Shown: positions 49,616 to 60,771, counted from the first letter of the stretch. The stretch is 64,000 bases of DNA from Bacteroidales bacterium (GCA_013138975.1 WTBR01000006.1:62001-126000), one strand, 5' to 3'. Translations and numbers: made by a program. The notes: generated by a model from the letters alone, not told the origin.

Positions 49616-51385
49616 TTATTTCTTTTTTTTCTTATTTGGAGTTTCATTTTCTTCTTCTTCTTCTTCGTCATCATCTTCATCTAAAGCTGAAACCAGTCCC
49701 CCGGTCATATTACCGTCAAGTTTTTTAATAAATGACTCCTGTTGTTTTTTAAATCTTTCAAACTCTTGAACTTGTTTCACAAGTTTTTCTTCACGTCTGG
49801 CTGATTCTTCTTGAGTAGCTTGCAACTCTTCCATATTTTGGCGCATTTCTTCTTCCTGAGCTCCCATTTCTTCAGCTTGCAGTCTTGTTTGTTCTAATAA
49901 TTTTGTAGTTCGAATATTTACTTTAACAGTTGATAATGTCGAAGCAATATTTTCACCTACTTTTTCAATGAATTCTATTTGATATTTTTCAAAATCTTTA
50001 AATGATGCCATTTCTATAACACCATATACCTCATCATTTATAACTAAAGGAACAATTAATATGCTTTTAGGATTATTATCACCTAAACCTGAAGTAATTG
50101 TAATATAATTGTCTGGAATATCTGTTACGTAGATAGTTTCTGCTTCTTGAACTGCTCTTCCTACTAAACCAACACCAAGTTCAATTTTATTTTCCAGGAA
50201 TTTTTTACGATTAAATGCGTATGCTGCGCTCATTTCAATGAACACATTATTTTCATCATCGTTGTTAACTATAAATAATCCTCCTTGATTAGCATCGCAA
50301 TATTTTACCAAATTACTAATTACTTCATAAGAAAGCTTTTCAATGTCATCATTATTTTGTCGCAAAATATCACTGTATTTAGCAATTCCTTGAGAGGCCC
50401 AATTTCTTTGATCATCTTCTTTTTTCCTTCTTGTGTCCTCTTCATTAGCGTGTTTTAAGTTAGTGCGCATTTCAAGTAATGCATTTCCTAAATTGTCTTT
50501 GTCACTTAAAGGTACAAACGGACTTTCAAAATTTCCTTTGCCAATTTCAATCGAAAAATCTGTAGTTTCTTTTAATCCTATAATTAGTGTATTTAGGGCA
50601 GCAGCCATTTCACCTATTTCATCGCTACGTTCTTTTATTTGTTTGTCAGGCATTTCACCATCACCCATCAGAGTTAAAACATTCTTAATTTTCTTGATGG
50701 GTTTAATTATTATTTGTGCCAAGAAAAAGGCAATTGTAATTGAAATAAGTACCAATATACTCCCTGCTATAATAATGAATTTTTTAAGATTCTTAAAAGA
50801 TTCATCCATATTAAGTCTTGCATCAGTAGTTTTAGCTTCGAGTATTTCGGTTAAATTATCAAGCCGCTTAATAATATTATCACTTGCTTTAATAATATCG
50901 CCGTTTTCTTCAACCTTTGTATAAACCTCAGTCATAAGTAAGAAAAAGTCATTGTAGCTTTCCAATGTATTTAACTTATTCATTATTTCCTGATGCATTG
51001 GAACTAAAGTGTCGTTAATAGCAACAAATATTTGTTCAAAAGACTGCTGCTCCTTAGGAGTCCATTTATTTGATAATTTTAATATTCTTTCATTAATACT
51101 AGGTAAATGAACAAGGTGCAGGTTTATTAAATTATTTTTTTCTATTGTATTTGATTGCTTCTCAATATACACCCAGTTTTTAATAAGCATTTTTGATGAA
51201 ATAATCGTATTCGATAATTCACGCATCAAATCAGCTGAGGGAACATAAATAGTTGAAATATCTTTGTTTACTTCAATACTTTTTCTTAAGGTATTGTTAA
51301 TAAGAAATATATTATTAAGAATTGCAATAGTAACAATTCCAAACCCTAATATTAACTTTTTTGCAATGGTAAATTTAAAATTCAT
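49616..51385 (-). CDS. Membrane HAMP-GAF-coiled-coil signalling protein
   Basis: Two TM helices, HAMP-like IIKPIKKIKNVLTLMGDGEM, GAF-like ELGVGLVGRAVQEAETIYVTDIP, C-terminal acidic DEDDDEEEEEENE + KKKKK tail. Confidence 0.85.
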   Translation of the reverse strand: MNFKFTIAKKLILGFGIVTIAILNNIFLINNTLRKSIEVNKDISTIYVPSADLMRELSNTIISSKMLIKNWVYIEKQSNTIEKNNLINLHLVHLPSINERILKLSNKWTPKEQQSFEQIFVAINDTLVPMHQEIMNKLNTLESYNDFFLLMTEVYTKVEENGDIIKASDNIIKRLDNLTEILEAKTTDARLNMDESFKNLKKFIIIAGSILVLISITIAFFLAQIIIKPIKKIKNVLTLMGDGEMPDKQIKERSDEIGEMAAALNTLIIGLKETTDFSIEIGKGNFESPFVPLSDKDNLGNALLEMRTNLKHANEEDTRRKKEDDQRNWASQGIAKYSDILRQNNDDIEKLSYEVISNLVKYCDANQGGLFIVNNDDENNVFIEMSAAYAFNRKKFLENKIELGVGLVGRAVQEAETIYVTDIPDNYITITSGLGDNNPKSILIVPLVINDEVYGVIEMASFKDFEKYQIEFIEKVGENIASTLSTVKVNIRTTKLLEQTRLQAEEMGAQEEEMRQNMEELQATQEESARREEKLVKQVQEFERFKKQQESFIKKLDGNMTGGLVSALDEDDDEEEEEENETPNKKKKK

Positions 51386-51537
51386 AAGCTGTTATTGAGT
51401 TTAAATTCATTAAGATTCTAAGATGAAAATTAGATTTTAGATAGTTTAAAAATAGATTTTTTCTGGTAAATATTTTTAAAACAATACAAAAAAAATAGAG
51501 ATTCATTATTATATACACATTATCAGCATATTACAAA

Positions 51538-52299
51538 CTACGCTTTTTTAACGATTGTATCAGGATAAGTAATATTCTCCAAATACAATCCATGTGCGGG
51601 AACAGAAACACCTGCATCAGACCGATTTTTACTTTCAATTATGATTATAAAATCTTCAATTGAAATTTTCATTTTTCCTATATCAATTAAAGTCCCAACA
51701 ATAGCACGTACCATATTCCTTAAAAAACGATCAGCTGTTATGGTAAATTTTAATTTATGATCTTCTTGAGTCCAGAATGCTTGTGTAATTTTGCAGTTAT
51801 TGGTTTTTACATCGGTGTGCAATTTGCTAAAACTAGTAAAATCTGTATAAGATTGTAAAAGTTCGCATGCTTTATTCATTAAATTAATATCTAATTCTTT
51901 TGGTAAAAAATAAGATGACTCCAATAAAAAAGGATCTTTTTCTTGATGTATATAATAATGATATGTTCTGCTTATTGCATCAAATCGGGCATGAGCATCA
52001 TTTGTTACTTGATATAATTTTTGTACAGCAATATCCTTTGGTAAAAAGCCATTTATTTTAAATAATAGTTTTTTATCATTTTGCAAATCAGGATTTAAGG
52101 AGTTGAAATGAGCTGTAAAAAAACTAGCATGAACACCGGTATCCGTTCGTCCGGCTCCGGTAATTTCTATATCTTCTTTTAAGATAGTAGAAAATGTATT
52201 TTTTAAAACTTCTTGAACTGTAATAGCATTCGGTTGAATTTGCCAACCATGGTAATTAGTTCCCTTATAATTAAGTTGTATAAAATATCTAAATTTCAC
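51538..52299 (-). CDS. truA: tRNA pseudouridine(38-40) synthase TruA
   Basis: LNYKGTNYHGWQIQPNAITVQEVLKN; GAGRTDTGVHA; FLRNMVRAIVGTLIDIG. Confidence 0.97.
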   Translation of the reverse strand: MKFRYFIQLNYKGTNYHGWQIQPNAITVQEVLKNTFSTILKEDIEITGAGRTDTGVHASFFTAHFNSLNPDLQNDKKLLFKINGFLPKDIAVQKLYQVTNDAHARFDAISRTYHYYIHQEKDPFLLESSYFLPKELDINLMNKACELLQSYTDFTSFSKLHTDVKTNNCKITQAFWTQEDHKLKFTITADRFLRNMVRAIVGTLIDIGKMKISIEDFIIIIESKNRSDAGVSVPAHGLYLENITYPDTIVKKA

Positions 52300-52522
52300 A
52301 TCTTTAATTTAATGAATTACAAAGTTATAATTTAAACTCTAAAATTACTATCTAATCTATTCTACTTAGTATTTATATTATTAGATTTTCTTAAAATCCT
52401 TTAACACTTTTTAACACTTAATTGAACTATCATTGTACTGGTTTTACAATGACAGAAGTAGAATTATTTCAATTATTTTTTAACAAAATTATTTTTATGT
52501 ATCTTTTCAAAAATTATAAACT

Positions 52523-53518
52523 ATGAACGAGACAGTTGACATTAAAGAACTGAATGATCGAATAGAGAAGGAAAGTTCATTTGTTGATATGATTAAAATG
52601 GAAATGGGTAAGGTAATTATTGGTCAAAAGCACCTTATAGACTCTCTTTTAATTGGACTACTTTCCGATGGACATATTTTACTTGAAGGTGTGCCCGGTT
52701 TGGCAAAAACGTTGGCAATTAATACTTTAGCCAGTATAGTTGATGCAGATTTTAGTCGTATACAATTTACTCCGGATTTATTACCGGCCGATTTAATTGG
52801 TACTATGATTTATAGTCAGAAAAAGGAAGAGTTTCAAGTTAAAAAGGGGCCTGTTTTTACAAACTTTGTTTTAGCCGATGAAATTAACCGTTCTCCTGCA
52901 AAAGTGCAAAGTGCATTATTAGAAGCAATGCAGGAACGTCAGGTTACCATTGGTGAAGAAACATATCCCTTACCTAAACCGTTCCTAGTTATGGCAACTC
53001 AAAATCCAATCGAACAAGAAGGTACTTATCCATTACCCGAAGCACAGGTTGACCGTTTTATGCTAAAAGTAGTGGTTCATTATCCTAAAATGGAAGAGGA
53101 AAAACTAATTGTTCGTGAAAATATTGCCAAAGATTTTCCGAAAGCAAGCACTATTCTAAAATCTCAAAATATTATCGATGCACGTAATGTTGTTAAAGAC
53201 GTGTATATTGATGAGAAAATTGAACGATATATTTTAGATATAGTATTTGCCACAAGATTTCCAGAGAAATATAATCTAGAGAAATTTTCTACAATGATTA
53301 ATTATGGAGGCTCGCCTCGTGCAAGTATTAGTTTAGCTATGGCTTCTAAAGCATATGCTTTTATTAAACGAAGAGGTTATGTAATTCCTGAAGATGTGCG
53401 TGCAGTATGTCATGATGTGTTGAGACATAGAATAGGACTTTCATATGAAGCAGAAGCAGAAAACATAACTTCTGAAGATATTATTACGGAAATTCTAAAT
53501 ACTGTAGAAGTTCCATAA
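52523..53518 (+). CDS. moxR: MoxR family AAA+ ATPase
   Basis: GHILLEGVPGLAKTLAINTLA; VLADEINRSPAKVQSALLEAMQERQVT; FLVMATQNPIEQEGTYPLPEAQ. Confidence 0.96.
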   Translation: MNETVDIKELNDRIEKESSFVDMIKMEMGKVIIGQKHLIDSLLIGLLSDGHILLEGVPGLAKTLAINTLASIVDADFSRIQFTPDLLPADLIGTMIYSQKKEEFQVKKGPVFTNFVLADEINRSPAKVQSALLEAMQERQVTIGEETYPLPKPFLVMATQNPIEQEGTYPLPEAQVDRFMLKVVVHYPKMEEEKLIVRENIAKDFPKASTILKSQNIIDARNVVKDVYIDEKIERYILDIVFATRFPEKYNLEKFSTMINYGGSPRASISLAMASKAYAFIKRRGYVIPEDVRAVCHDVLRHRIGLSYEAEAENITSEDIITEILNTVEVP

Positions 53519-53536
53519 TAATATAGATCTGTCTTT

Positions 53537-53953
53537 ATGAAAAAAATAATTGTACTTCTGTTAATTGCAATTTCGAGCTTAAACGTTCTTGGTCAAAGTT
53601 TTGTGGGTAAACACAAGTTAGAGATCAAAAAAGAGATGAAAGAAAAGTACAAAAACTTCTATTTTTCAAAAGAAGTTTTAGGAAAAAGTAATTTCATCAA
53701 ATTTGAAGATTTCGATGGTTATCGTACATATCTATTTGTGTTAAATAAAGATGGATATTGTAGATATCAAATGTTAATGTGTGATTATAGTTTATTAAAA
53801 AAGACTATTGATTCATTAAACCAAAATTTTGAGTACAAAGAAGATCTGGTTTGGTATGATTATGTTTCTGGAAAGGAAAATTTTCTTATCAAGATCAAAA
53901 AACAAGAATGGTATTTTTCTGTAATTACAAAAAAGCTCGAAAAGAAAAACTGA
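53537..53953 (+). CDS. Small secreted hypothetical between moxR and the DUF58 gene
   Basis: Signal peptide MKKIIVLLLIAISSLNVLGQ; 138 aa. Confidence 0.7.
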   Translation: MKKIIVLLLIAISSLNVLGQSFVGKHKLEIKKEMKEKYKNFYFSKEVLGKSNFIKFEDFDGYRTYLFVLNKDGYCRYQMLMCDYSLLKKTIDSLNQNFEYKEDLVWYDYVSGKENFLIKIKKQEWYFSVITKKLEKKN

Positions 53954-53978
53954 TTTATAACCAATAAAATAAATTGGC

Positions 53979-54860
53979 GTGGAAGCTTCAGAACTAATTA
54001 AAAAAGTACGAAAAATAGAAATAAAAACTCGGGGCTTATCAAAAAATATATTTGCCGGCGAATATCATAGTGCTTTTAAAGGACGCGGAATGGCATTTAG
54101 TGAAGTTCGTGAGTATCAATATGGCGATGATGTACGAAATATTGATTGGAATGTAACAGCTCGTTTTAATCATCCATTCATAAAAATATATGAAGAGGAG
54201 CGAGAATTAACAGTTATGTTACTGGTTGATGTAAGTAATTCGCGTGTATTTGGAACACAATCACAATTAAAGAAAAATTTAATTACTGAGATTTCTGCAG
54301 TTTTATCCTTTTCAGCAATTCAAAATAATGATAAGATAGGAGTAATTTTATTTTCTGATAAAGTGGAGAAATTTATTCCACCTAAAAAGGGACGAACTCA
54401 TATTTTAAGAATTATTCGAGAATTAATAGAATTTTCGCCTGAGAATAATGGAACAGATATTTCCGAAGCACTTCGTTATTTAACAAATGTGATAAAAAAG
54501 AGAAGTACTGCTTTTTTGATTTCAGATTTTATGGATGATGATGAGAATAATGTTCCAAAATTCGATGAAGCAATTCGAATTGCCAATAGAAAACATGATG
54601 TTGTTGGATTGAAAATCTATGATAAGCGCGAAAAGGAATTGCCATCAATTGGTCTTGTGCGAATGAAAGATGCAGAAACAGGCGAATATATTTGGGTTGA
54701 TACTACGAGTTTAAGCCTTCGTAGAAATTATGCAAATTGGTACAGAAATATGGATGCGTCTGTTAACGAGACATTAGTTCGTGCAGGTGTCGATTTTGTT
54801 TCAATAGCTACAGATCAAGATTATGTTAAACCATTAATAAATCTTTTTAAAAAGAGATAA
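53979..54860 (+). CDS. DUF58 domain protein (GTG start)
   Basis: GEYHSAFKGRGMAFSEVREYQYGDDVRNIDWNVTARFNHPFIKIYEEERELTVMLLVDVS. Confidence 0.95.
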   Translation: MEASELIKKVRKIEIKTRGLSKNIFAGEYHSAFKGRGMAFSEVREYQYGDDVRNIDWNVTARFNHPFIKIYEEERELTVMLLVDVSNSRVFGTQSQLKKNLITEISAVLSFSAIQNNDKIGVILFSDKVEKFIPPKKGRTHILRIIRELIEFSPENNGTDISEALRYLTNVIKKRSTAFLISDFMDDDENNVPKFDEAIRIANRKHDVVGLKIYDKREKELPSIGLVRMKDAETGEYIWVDTTSLSLRRNYANWYRNMDASVNETLVRAGVDFVSIATDQDYVKPLINLFKKR

Positions 54861-54878
54861 TTGAATTGATTTTTAGAT

Positions 54879-55895
54879 ATGATACGAATATTAAATACAT
54901 ATAAGCTTTATATTATCCATTTAGTTGTGCTAAGTACCTTATGTAATGTTGTTAAGGCTCAGGATATAGAGGTGAGTGCAAGAATAGACACAAATGAATT
55001 CTTAGTTGGAGATCAAATTGGTTTAGAAATAGAAGTGAAACAGCCAATAAAAGAATTTGTTGGGATTCCAATATTTGAAGAAGAACTTGGAAAAGAAGTT
55101 GAAATATTAGAACAATCTGATCATGATACTACCTTATTAGAAACCGGACATTATTTAATTAAAAAACGAATGTTGATAACAGCATTTGATTCCGGATATT
55201 ATGTCTTACCTCCAATTGGTTTTTTATATTATGGTGATACCTTGAAATCGGAACCAATAGCATTTAAAGTAAATGCAGTAGCTGTTGATACCTCACAGGC
55301 AATAAAGGATATAAAAATGCCTTATGCAGCACCACTAAGTTTTGCCGAGGTATTTCCATGGGCTGGTGGTGGTTTAGGCTTAGCAATTCTGATTTTCATA
55401 CTTATTTATATTATTCGAAAAATAAAACGAAAAGAGCCTATCATTGGTCGAGTTAAACCTCGCGAACCGGCTCATATTATTGCTTTACGTGACTTATCCC
55501 GACTAAAAGAGGATAAACTCTGGCAACATGATAAAGTAAAATCATATTACACTGTTTTAACCGATATTCTTCGATTGTATTTATGGAATCGTTATTCTGT
55601 ACGTACACTTGAAAGAACAAGTGAAGAAATTTTAGATTCTTTAAAAGCGATTGATTTTAAGGATGATGAATTGTTTAATTCCTTAAAAGATGTATTCAAA
55701 ACATCAGATTTAGTAAAATTCGCAAAATTTAAACCTATAGCCGATGAACATGAGAATTGTTTGAGTGGTGCATATCGCTTTGTCGATAAAACTAAATTAA
55801 TCATTGAAGAAAAACCTGCCGTGGAAGAAGAAGTTGATGTAGCATTAGACTCATCGATGGAAGCGGTAAAAATTAAAGAAGAACAAATTAATTAA
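54879..55895 (+). CDS. Membrane protein of the Bat cluster (BatD-like N-terminal, DUF4381-like)
   Basis: Signal peptide, beta-rich domain, TM helix, position between DUF58 and batA. Confidence 0.75.
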   Translation: MIRILNTYKLYIIHLVVLSTLCNVVKAQDIEVSARIDTNEFLVGDQIGLEIEVKQPIKEFVGIPIFEEELGKEVEILEQSDHDTTLLETGHYLIKKRMLITAFDSGYYVLPPIGFLYYGDTLKSEPIAFKVNAVAVDTSQAIKDIKMPYAAPLSFAEVFPWAGGGLGLAILIFILIYIIRKIKRKEPIIGRVKPREPAHIIALRDLSRLKEDKLWQHDKVKSYYTVLTDILRLYLWNRYSVRTLERTSEEILDSLKAIDFKDDELFNSLKDVFKTSDLVKFAKFKPIADEHENCLSGAYRFVDKTKLIIEEKPAVEEEVDVALDSSMEAVKIKEEQIN

Positions 55896-55915
55896 AGATT
55901 ACAGAACAAAGAGTT

Positions 55916-56908
55916 ATGAATGATATAACATTTGCAAATCCTAATTTACTATACTTGTTGCTATTAGTAGTGCCTGTAATTGTTTGGTATGTTCTAAATC
56001 ATAAACGAACGCATGCAAGTATTCAGGTGTCAACAATAAAGGGAATAGGAAAAAATCATATTACGTATAAACATATTTTACGTCATGTTGTATTTGCCTT
56101 TAGAGTAATAAGTATCGCCTTAATAATAATGGCAATTGCTCGGCCACAATCAACTTTAAGCTGGAGAAATGAAGAATCGGAAGGTATCGATATTATATTA
56201 GCCTTGGATATTTCAAGTAGTATGTTGGCTCGTGATTTTCAACCTGATAGGATGGAGGCAGCAAAAGATTTAGCTATTCAATTTATTGCCGGACGAAGAA
56301 ATGATCGTATAGGTTTAGTTGTATTTAGTGGCGAAAGTTTTACGCAATGTCCTTTAACTACGGATCATTCGGTTCTAATAAATCTGTTTAGAGACATTCA
56401 AAGTGGAATGATTGAAGATGGAACAGCGATTGGAATGGGTTTAGCAACATCTGTAAGTCGATTAAAAGATAGTGATGCAAAAAGCAGAGTTATTATATTA
56501 TTAACCGATGGTGTAAATAATCAGGGGGTAATTGCGCCGGCAACAGCAGCAGAATTAGCACAAACATTTGGAATTCGAGTTTATACAATTGGGATAGGTA
56601 CCGAAGGAATGGCACCATATCCTGTAAATACACCTTTTGGAATCCAGCTTAGGGATATACCTGTAGAAATTGACGAAGAAACTTTGCAGGAAATAGCGCA
56701 AAATACAGGCGGTGAATATTTTAGAGCTACAGATAATAATAAATTAAAGGAAATATATGAACAGATTGATAAACTTGAGAAATCTAAAATGGAGGTTAAA
56801 GAGTTTAGTCAAAAAGACGAAGAGTTTTTAATGTTTGTATTATTTGCAGCATTTTTACTATTATCAGATATGATTTTAAGAAATACATTATTAAGACAAA
56901 TACCGTAA
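55916..56908 (+). CDS. batA: VWA-domain membrane protein BatA
   Basis: IILALDISSSMLARDFQPDRMEAAKD (MIDAS), RVIILLTDGVNNQG. Confidence 0.92.
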   Translation: MNDITFANPNLLYLLLLVVPVIVWYVLNHKRTHASIQVSTIKGIGKNHITYKHILRHVVFAFRVISIALIIMAIARPQSTLSWRNEESEGIDIILALDISSSMLARDFQPDRMEAAKDLAIQFIAGRRNDRIGLVVFSGESFTQCPLTTDHSVLINLFRDIQSGMIEDGTAIGMGLATSVSRLKDSDAKSRVIILLTDGVNNQGVIAPATAAELAQTFGIRVYTIGIGTEGMAPYPVNTPFGIQLRDIPVEIDEETLQEIAQNTGGEYFRATDNNKLKEIYEQIDKLEKSKMEVKEFSQKDEEFLMFVLFAAFLLLSDMILRNTLLRQIP

Positions 56909-56931
56909 AATTAGTTTAAAGTTTAAAGTTC

Positions 56932-56984
56932 CAAGTGTAAAGTAATTTGGAATTTGAAACTTGAAACTTGAAACTTGAAACTGA
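56932..56984. repeat. Low-complexity short tandem repeat (gaaacttgaaactt)
   Basis: tttgaaacttgaaacttgaaacttgaaactgag. Confidence 0.7.
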
Positions 56985-56987
56985 GTT

Positions 56988-58025
56988 ATGTTTAGATTTG
57001 GAAATACAGAATATTTATACTTATTGCTTATAGTACCGGCTTTAGTCCTGTTGTTTGGATTTGCGCAATATTATAAAAAGAAAGCATTAGAAAAATTTGG
57101 CGATATGAATGTAATTGAACAGCTCATGCCTTTTGTATCTAAAAGTCGTCCTGTTCTTAAATTTGTATTTTTAAGTATAGCTATTGTTGCTATTATTTTT
57201 GCTTTAGCAGATCCTCAGTTTGGATCAAAGCTTGAAAAAGTAAAAGTTAAAGGAGCCGAAATAATTATTGCTTTAGACGTTTCGAACAGTATGTTAGCCG
57301 AAGACATAAAGCCAAACCGATTGGAAAGAGCAAAACAAGCAATTTCTAAGTTAGTAGATAATATGGATAATGATAGGATTGGTTTAATTGTGTTTGCAGG
57401 CGATTCATATATTCAAATACCTGTAACATCAGATTATTCGGCAGCAAAAATGTTTCTATCATCAATAAATACAAATATTGTTTCGAAGCAAGGAACAGCA
57501 ATTGGTTCTGCAATTGATTTAGCCATGAATTCTTTTACTCCTGAAAGCGACATGGAAAAGGCACTGATAGTAATTACCGATGGTGAAAACCATGAAGATG
57601 ATGCTGTAAAAGCTGCAGAACTTGCTCATGAAAAGAATATTACAATACATACCATTGGAATGGGAAGTCCTCAAGGAGCACCAATTCCGATCCAAAAGTC
57701 GTATGGGCAAACAGTATTTCAGAAAGATAGAGATGGAAATACTGTAATAAGTAAATTAGATAAGAAAACATTAGAGGAGATAGCTATAGCAGGTGGTGGT
57801 GAGTTTATTCGAGCTAATAATACTCAAGCAGGCTTAAATAAGCTTTTCGAGCGTATTAATAAAATGGAGAAAAAGGAAATGGAAGAACGAATTTATACTG
57901 ATTTTGAACACCGTTTCCAGTATTTATTGGCTATTGCTTTATTTTTTATTCTTTTAGATATCTTTATTCCTGAGAGAAAAAGTAAGTGGTCGAAGAATTT
58001 TAACTTATTTAAAATTAATGCTTAA
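56988..58025 (+). CDS. batB: VWA-domain membrane protein BatB
   Basis: IIIALDVSNSMLAEDIKPNRLERAK; ALIVITDGENHEDDA. Confidence 0.92.
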   Translation: MFRFGNTEYLYLLLIVPALVLLFGFAQYYKKKALEKFGDMNVIEQLMPFVSKSRPVLKFVFLSIAIVAIIFALADPQFGSKLEKVKVKGAEIIIALDVSNSMLAEDIKPNRLERAKQAISKLVDNMDNDRIGLIVFAGDSYIQIPVTSDYSAAKMFLSSINTNIVSKQGTAIGSAIDLAMNSFTPESDMEKALIVITDGENHEDDAVKAAELAHEKNITIHTIGMGSPQGAPIPIQKSYGQTVFQKDRDGNTVISKLDKKTLEEIAIAGGGEFIRANNTQAGLNKLFERINKMEKKEMEERIYTDFEHRFQYLLAIALFFILLDIFIPERKSKWSKNFNLFKINA

Positions 58026-58027
58026 TT

Positions 58028-58774
58028 ATGAAGTGGTTTAAATTATTTTTGGTTTGTAGCTTGGCATTAGTAACAATGAATACTTATGCTCAAAAGGAAC
58101 GTAAATATATTCGTCAGGGAAATAAGGAATTCGAAAGTTCAAATTACGAGGAATCTGAAGTTTCGTATAGAAAAGCTGCCGATTTAGAAGAGCAAAAATC
58201 ATACAAAACGGAATTTAATGTTGGAGATGCCTTGTATAAACAAGAGAAATATGAAGATGCTATTAATCAATTTAATAATTTAGCAGATTTAGAGATAAGT
58301 AAAGAGGAAAAGGCTAAAATCTATTACAATATAGGAAACTCATTAATGCAAGGCGAAAAATATGAAGAAGGTATTGATGCATATAAAAATGCTTTGCGAA
58401 ATAATCCAAATGATATGGATACTAAGTATAATTTAGTATACGCACAGAAAAAGCTTGCCGAACAACAGCAACAAGATCAAAATCAGGATCAAGACAAGGA
58501 CGAAAATAAAGATAAGGATCAAGAACAAGACAAGGATAAAGAAAATCAGGATCAGAATAAAGATCAAAATGAGGATAAAAAGGATCAGGAACAAAATCAA
58601 GATAAGCAAGATCAAGATAAAGAACAACAAGAGCAGCAACAGAAACCCCAGATATCTAAACAGGATGCTGAGCGTATATTACAAGCTTTAGCTGAAGATG
58701 AAAAGGATACACAGCAAAAAGTTAAAGAACAACAAGCAGCAGCAGCTAAGGTTAGAACAGAAAAGGAATGGTAA
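58028..58774 (+). CDS. batC: TPR protein BatC with low-complexity Q/D/K tail
   Basis: Signal peptide, TPR units, then QDQNQDQDKDENKDKDQEQDKDKENQDQNK... Confidence 0.9.
   Translation: MKWFKLFLVCSLALVTMNTYAQKERKYIRQGNKEFESSNYEESEVSYRKAADLEEQKSYKTEFNVGDALYKQEKYEDAINQFNNLADLEISKEEKAKIYYNIGNSLMQGEKYEEGIDAYKNALRNNPNDMDTKYNLVYAQKKLAEQQQQDQNQDQDKDENKDKDQEQDKDKENQDQNKDQNEDKKDQEQNQDKQDQDKEQQEQQQKPQISKQDAERILQALAEDEKDTQQKVKEQQAAAAKVRTEKEW
58463..58645 (+). repeat. In-frame low-complexity caagatcaagat-type repeat in batC
   Basis: Iterated gatcaagacaagga/gataaagaacaa codons. Confidence 0.85.
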
Positions 58775-58850
58775 TATATATGTTAATTGATTATTGAATA
58801 ATGACGATTAAATTTTTTAGATAATTTAAATAATAAATAGACAATAATAA

Positions 58851-60662
58851 ATGAAGAACTGGTATTTTATAATCTTTTTAATATTTGCTAAATGTGCATT
58901 TGCGCAAGATGTTAGATTTGCAGCATCGGCTCCGGAAGTAGTTGAGTTGGGAAAGCAATTTAGATTAATGTATACGGTAAATGCAAATGCAAGTGATTTT
59001 TCAGCACAAGTAGTAAATGGTATATCTATATTGGCAGGGCCGCAAACTTCGCAATCAAGTAATGTAAGTATTGTAAATGGAAAAGTGAGTCAGAATTTTG
59101 AACTAAGATACACCTATGTTGTACAAGCTACAAAAGAGGGTTTAATTACTATTCCACCTGCAGAAATAAAAGTCGATAAGAAGATATATAAATCAAATCC
59201 TATTAAGATTGAGGTAATAAAAGGTTCTCAACAACAAACGAATTCTGCCAAACAAGCAGGATTAAAACAATCACAGAAAACAAGTAATACAAATAGTAAC
59301 TCTGGTTTATACATTAAAACTATAGCATCAAAATCTAAAGTTCATAGGGAGGAGCATCTAATTGTAACTATCAAATTATATTCAAAAGTTAATATTGTAA
59401 AATTTGGGAATTTAAAATTCCCGACATTCGATGGTTTTATTAAGGAAGAGATTTATGCTCCAAATACTATGGTTTGGAAAAGTGAGAACATTAATGGTGA
59501 AATTTATAAAACTGGAATTCTAAGAAAATATATTTTATTTCCACAAAAGACAGGTAAAATTACGATCTCACCTACAGAATTTGAAATTGCATACAGAAAA
59601 GCATCAAATAAAAGATCCAGGAGTATGTTTGATGAGTTTTTTGGGAATGTTGACAGTGAAAGTCGAAATGTAATAAGTAATTCGGTTACAATTAATGTTT
59701 CTGATTTGCCTGATAATAAACCATATAATTATTCTGGTGCTGTTGGTCAAATTAAACTTTTAGCATCTGTTGATAATTCGAACGTTAAAACAAACGATGC
59801 AGTAAATTTGAAGGTAAAGATTTCAGGAAATGGTAATTTAAAATATATAAATGCTCCTAAAATAGATTTTCCATCAGATTTTGATGTGTATGATCCAAAA
59901 ATAGGTGATAATATAAAATATTCCGAAAATGGTACAACCGGGTACAAAAGCTTTGAATATCTTATGATTCCGCGCCACGCAGGTGATTTTACTATTCCAG
60001 CTTTTAATTTTATATATTTCGATACCCAATCCGATCAATATAACACTCAGAAGATAGGGCCATTTAATATTAAAGTTGCAAAATCAGATGGCGATACTAC
60101 GGTTACAGTTTCAGGATCATATTCAAAAGAAGATTTAAGGTTTTTAGGACAGGATATAAGATTTATTAAAAATAAAAATATTGAATTGACTAAGGCAAAC
60201 CAGTTCTTTTTTGGTTCTAAAACTTTCTATTTGGGATATATTCTTAGCAGTATATTATTCATTGTTATATTTATTGTCCGAAAGAAAAATATAAAAACGA
60301 ATAAGAATGTTTCACTTGTAAGGAATAAAAAAGCCAACAAATTTGCACGAAAACGATTAAATAAAGCTTCAGGTTTTATGAAGCAAAATATACAGGAAGC
60401 ATTTTACGAGGAATTGGTTAAAGCATTATGGGGATATATAAGCGATAAGTTAGGAATCCCGGTAGCTAATCTATCAAAAGATAATGTACGAACTGAAATG
60501 CAAAGTAAAAATGTTGATGAAGAAAATATTAATCAAATACTAGATATTATTGATCGTTGCGAATATGCGAGATATGCACCGGTTACAGAAGAAACCAAAA
60601 TGGATACTTTATACAATGATGCAATTAAAGTTATTAGTAAGTTGCAACAAAAGCTTAAATAG
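58851..60662 (+). CDS. batD: BatD family protein
   Basis: FAASAPEVVELGKQFRLMYTVNANASDF...; PPAEIKV; C-terminal TM and cytoplasmic domain. Confidence 0.92.
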   Translation: MKNWYFIIFLIFAKCAFAQDVRFAASAPEVVELGKQFRLMYTVNANASDFSAQVVNGISILAGPQTSQSSNVSIVNGKVSQNFELRYTYVVQATKEGLITIPPAEIKVDKKIYKSNPIKIEVIKGSQQQTNSAKQAGLKQSQKTSNTNSNSGLYIKTIASKSKVHREEHLIVTIKLYSKVNIVKFGNLKFPTFDGFIKEEIYAPNTMVWKSENINGEIYKTGILRKYILFPQKTGKITISPTEFEIAYRKASNKRSRSMFDEFFGNVDSESRNVISNSVTINVSDLPDNKPYNYSGAVGQIKLLASVDNSNVKTNDAVNLKVKISGNGNLKYINAPKIDFPSDFDVYDPKIGDNIKYSENGTTGYKSFEYLMIPRHAGDFTIPAFNFIYFDTQSDQYNTQKIGPFNIKVAKSDGDTTVTVSGSYSKEDLRFLGQDIRFIKNKNIELTKANQFFFGSKTFYLGYILSSILFIVIFIVRKKNIKTNKNVSLVRNKKANKFARKRLNKASGFMKQNIQEAFYEELVKALWGYISDKLGIPVANLSKDNVRTEMQSKNVDEENINQILDIIDRCEYARYAPVTEETKMDTLYNDAIKVISKLQQKLK

Positions 60663-60771
60663 TTAATTTGTAAATAGATGAAAACCAATGTTAAGGAATT
60701 AAGACAACAGGTAAGGAAATAATTGAAGTTTTCTTTGCGTCTTAGCGCCTTTGCCAGAAATTTTTAAACAA

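Noticed and set aside
50433-50924. 163-aa plus-strand ORF
   Set aside because: Antisense to the HAMP-GAF protein; Ser/Ile-rich shadow ORF.
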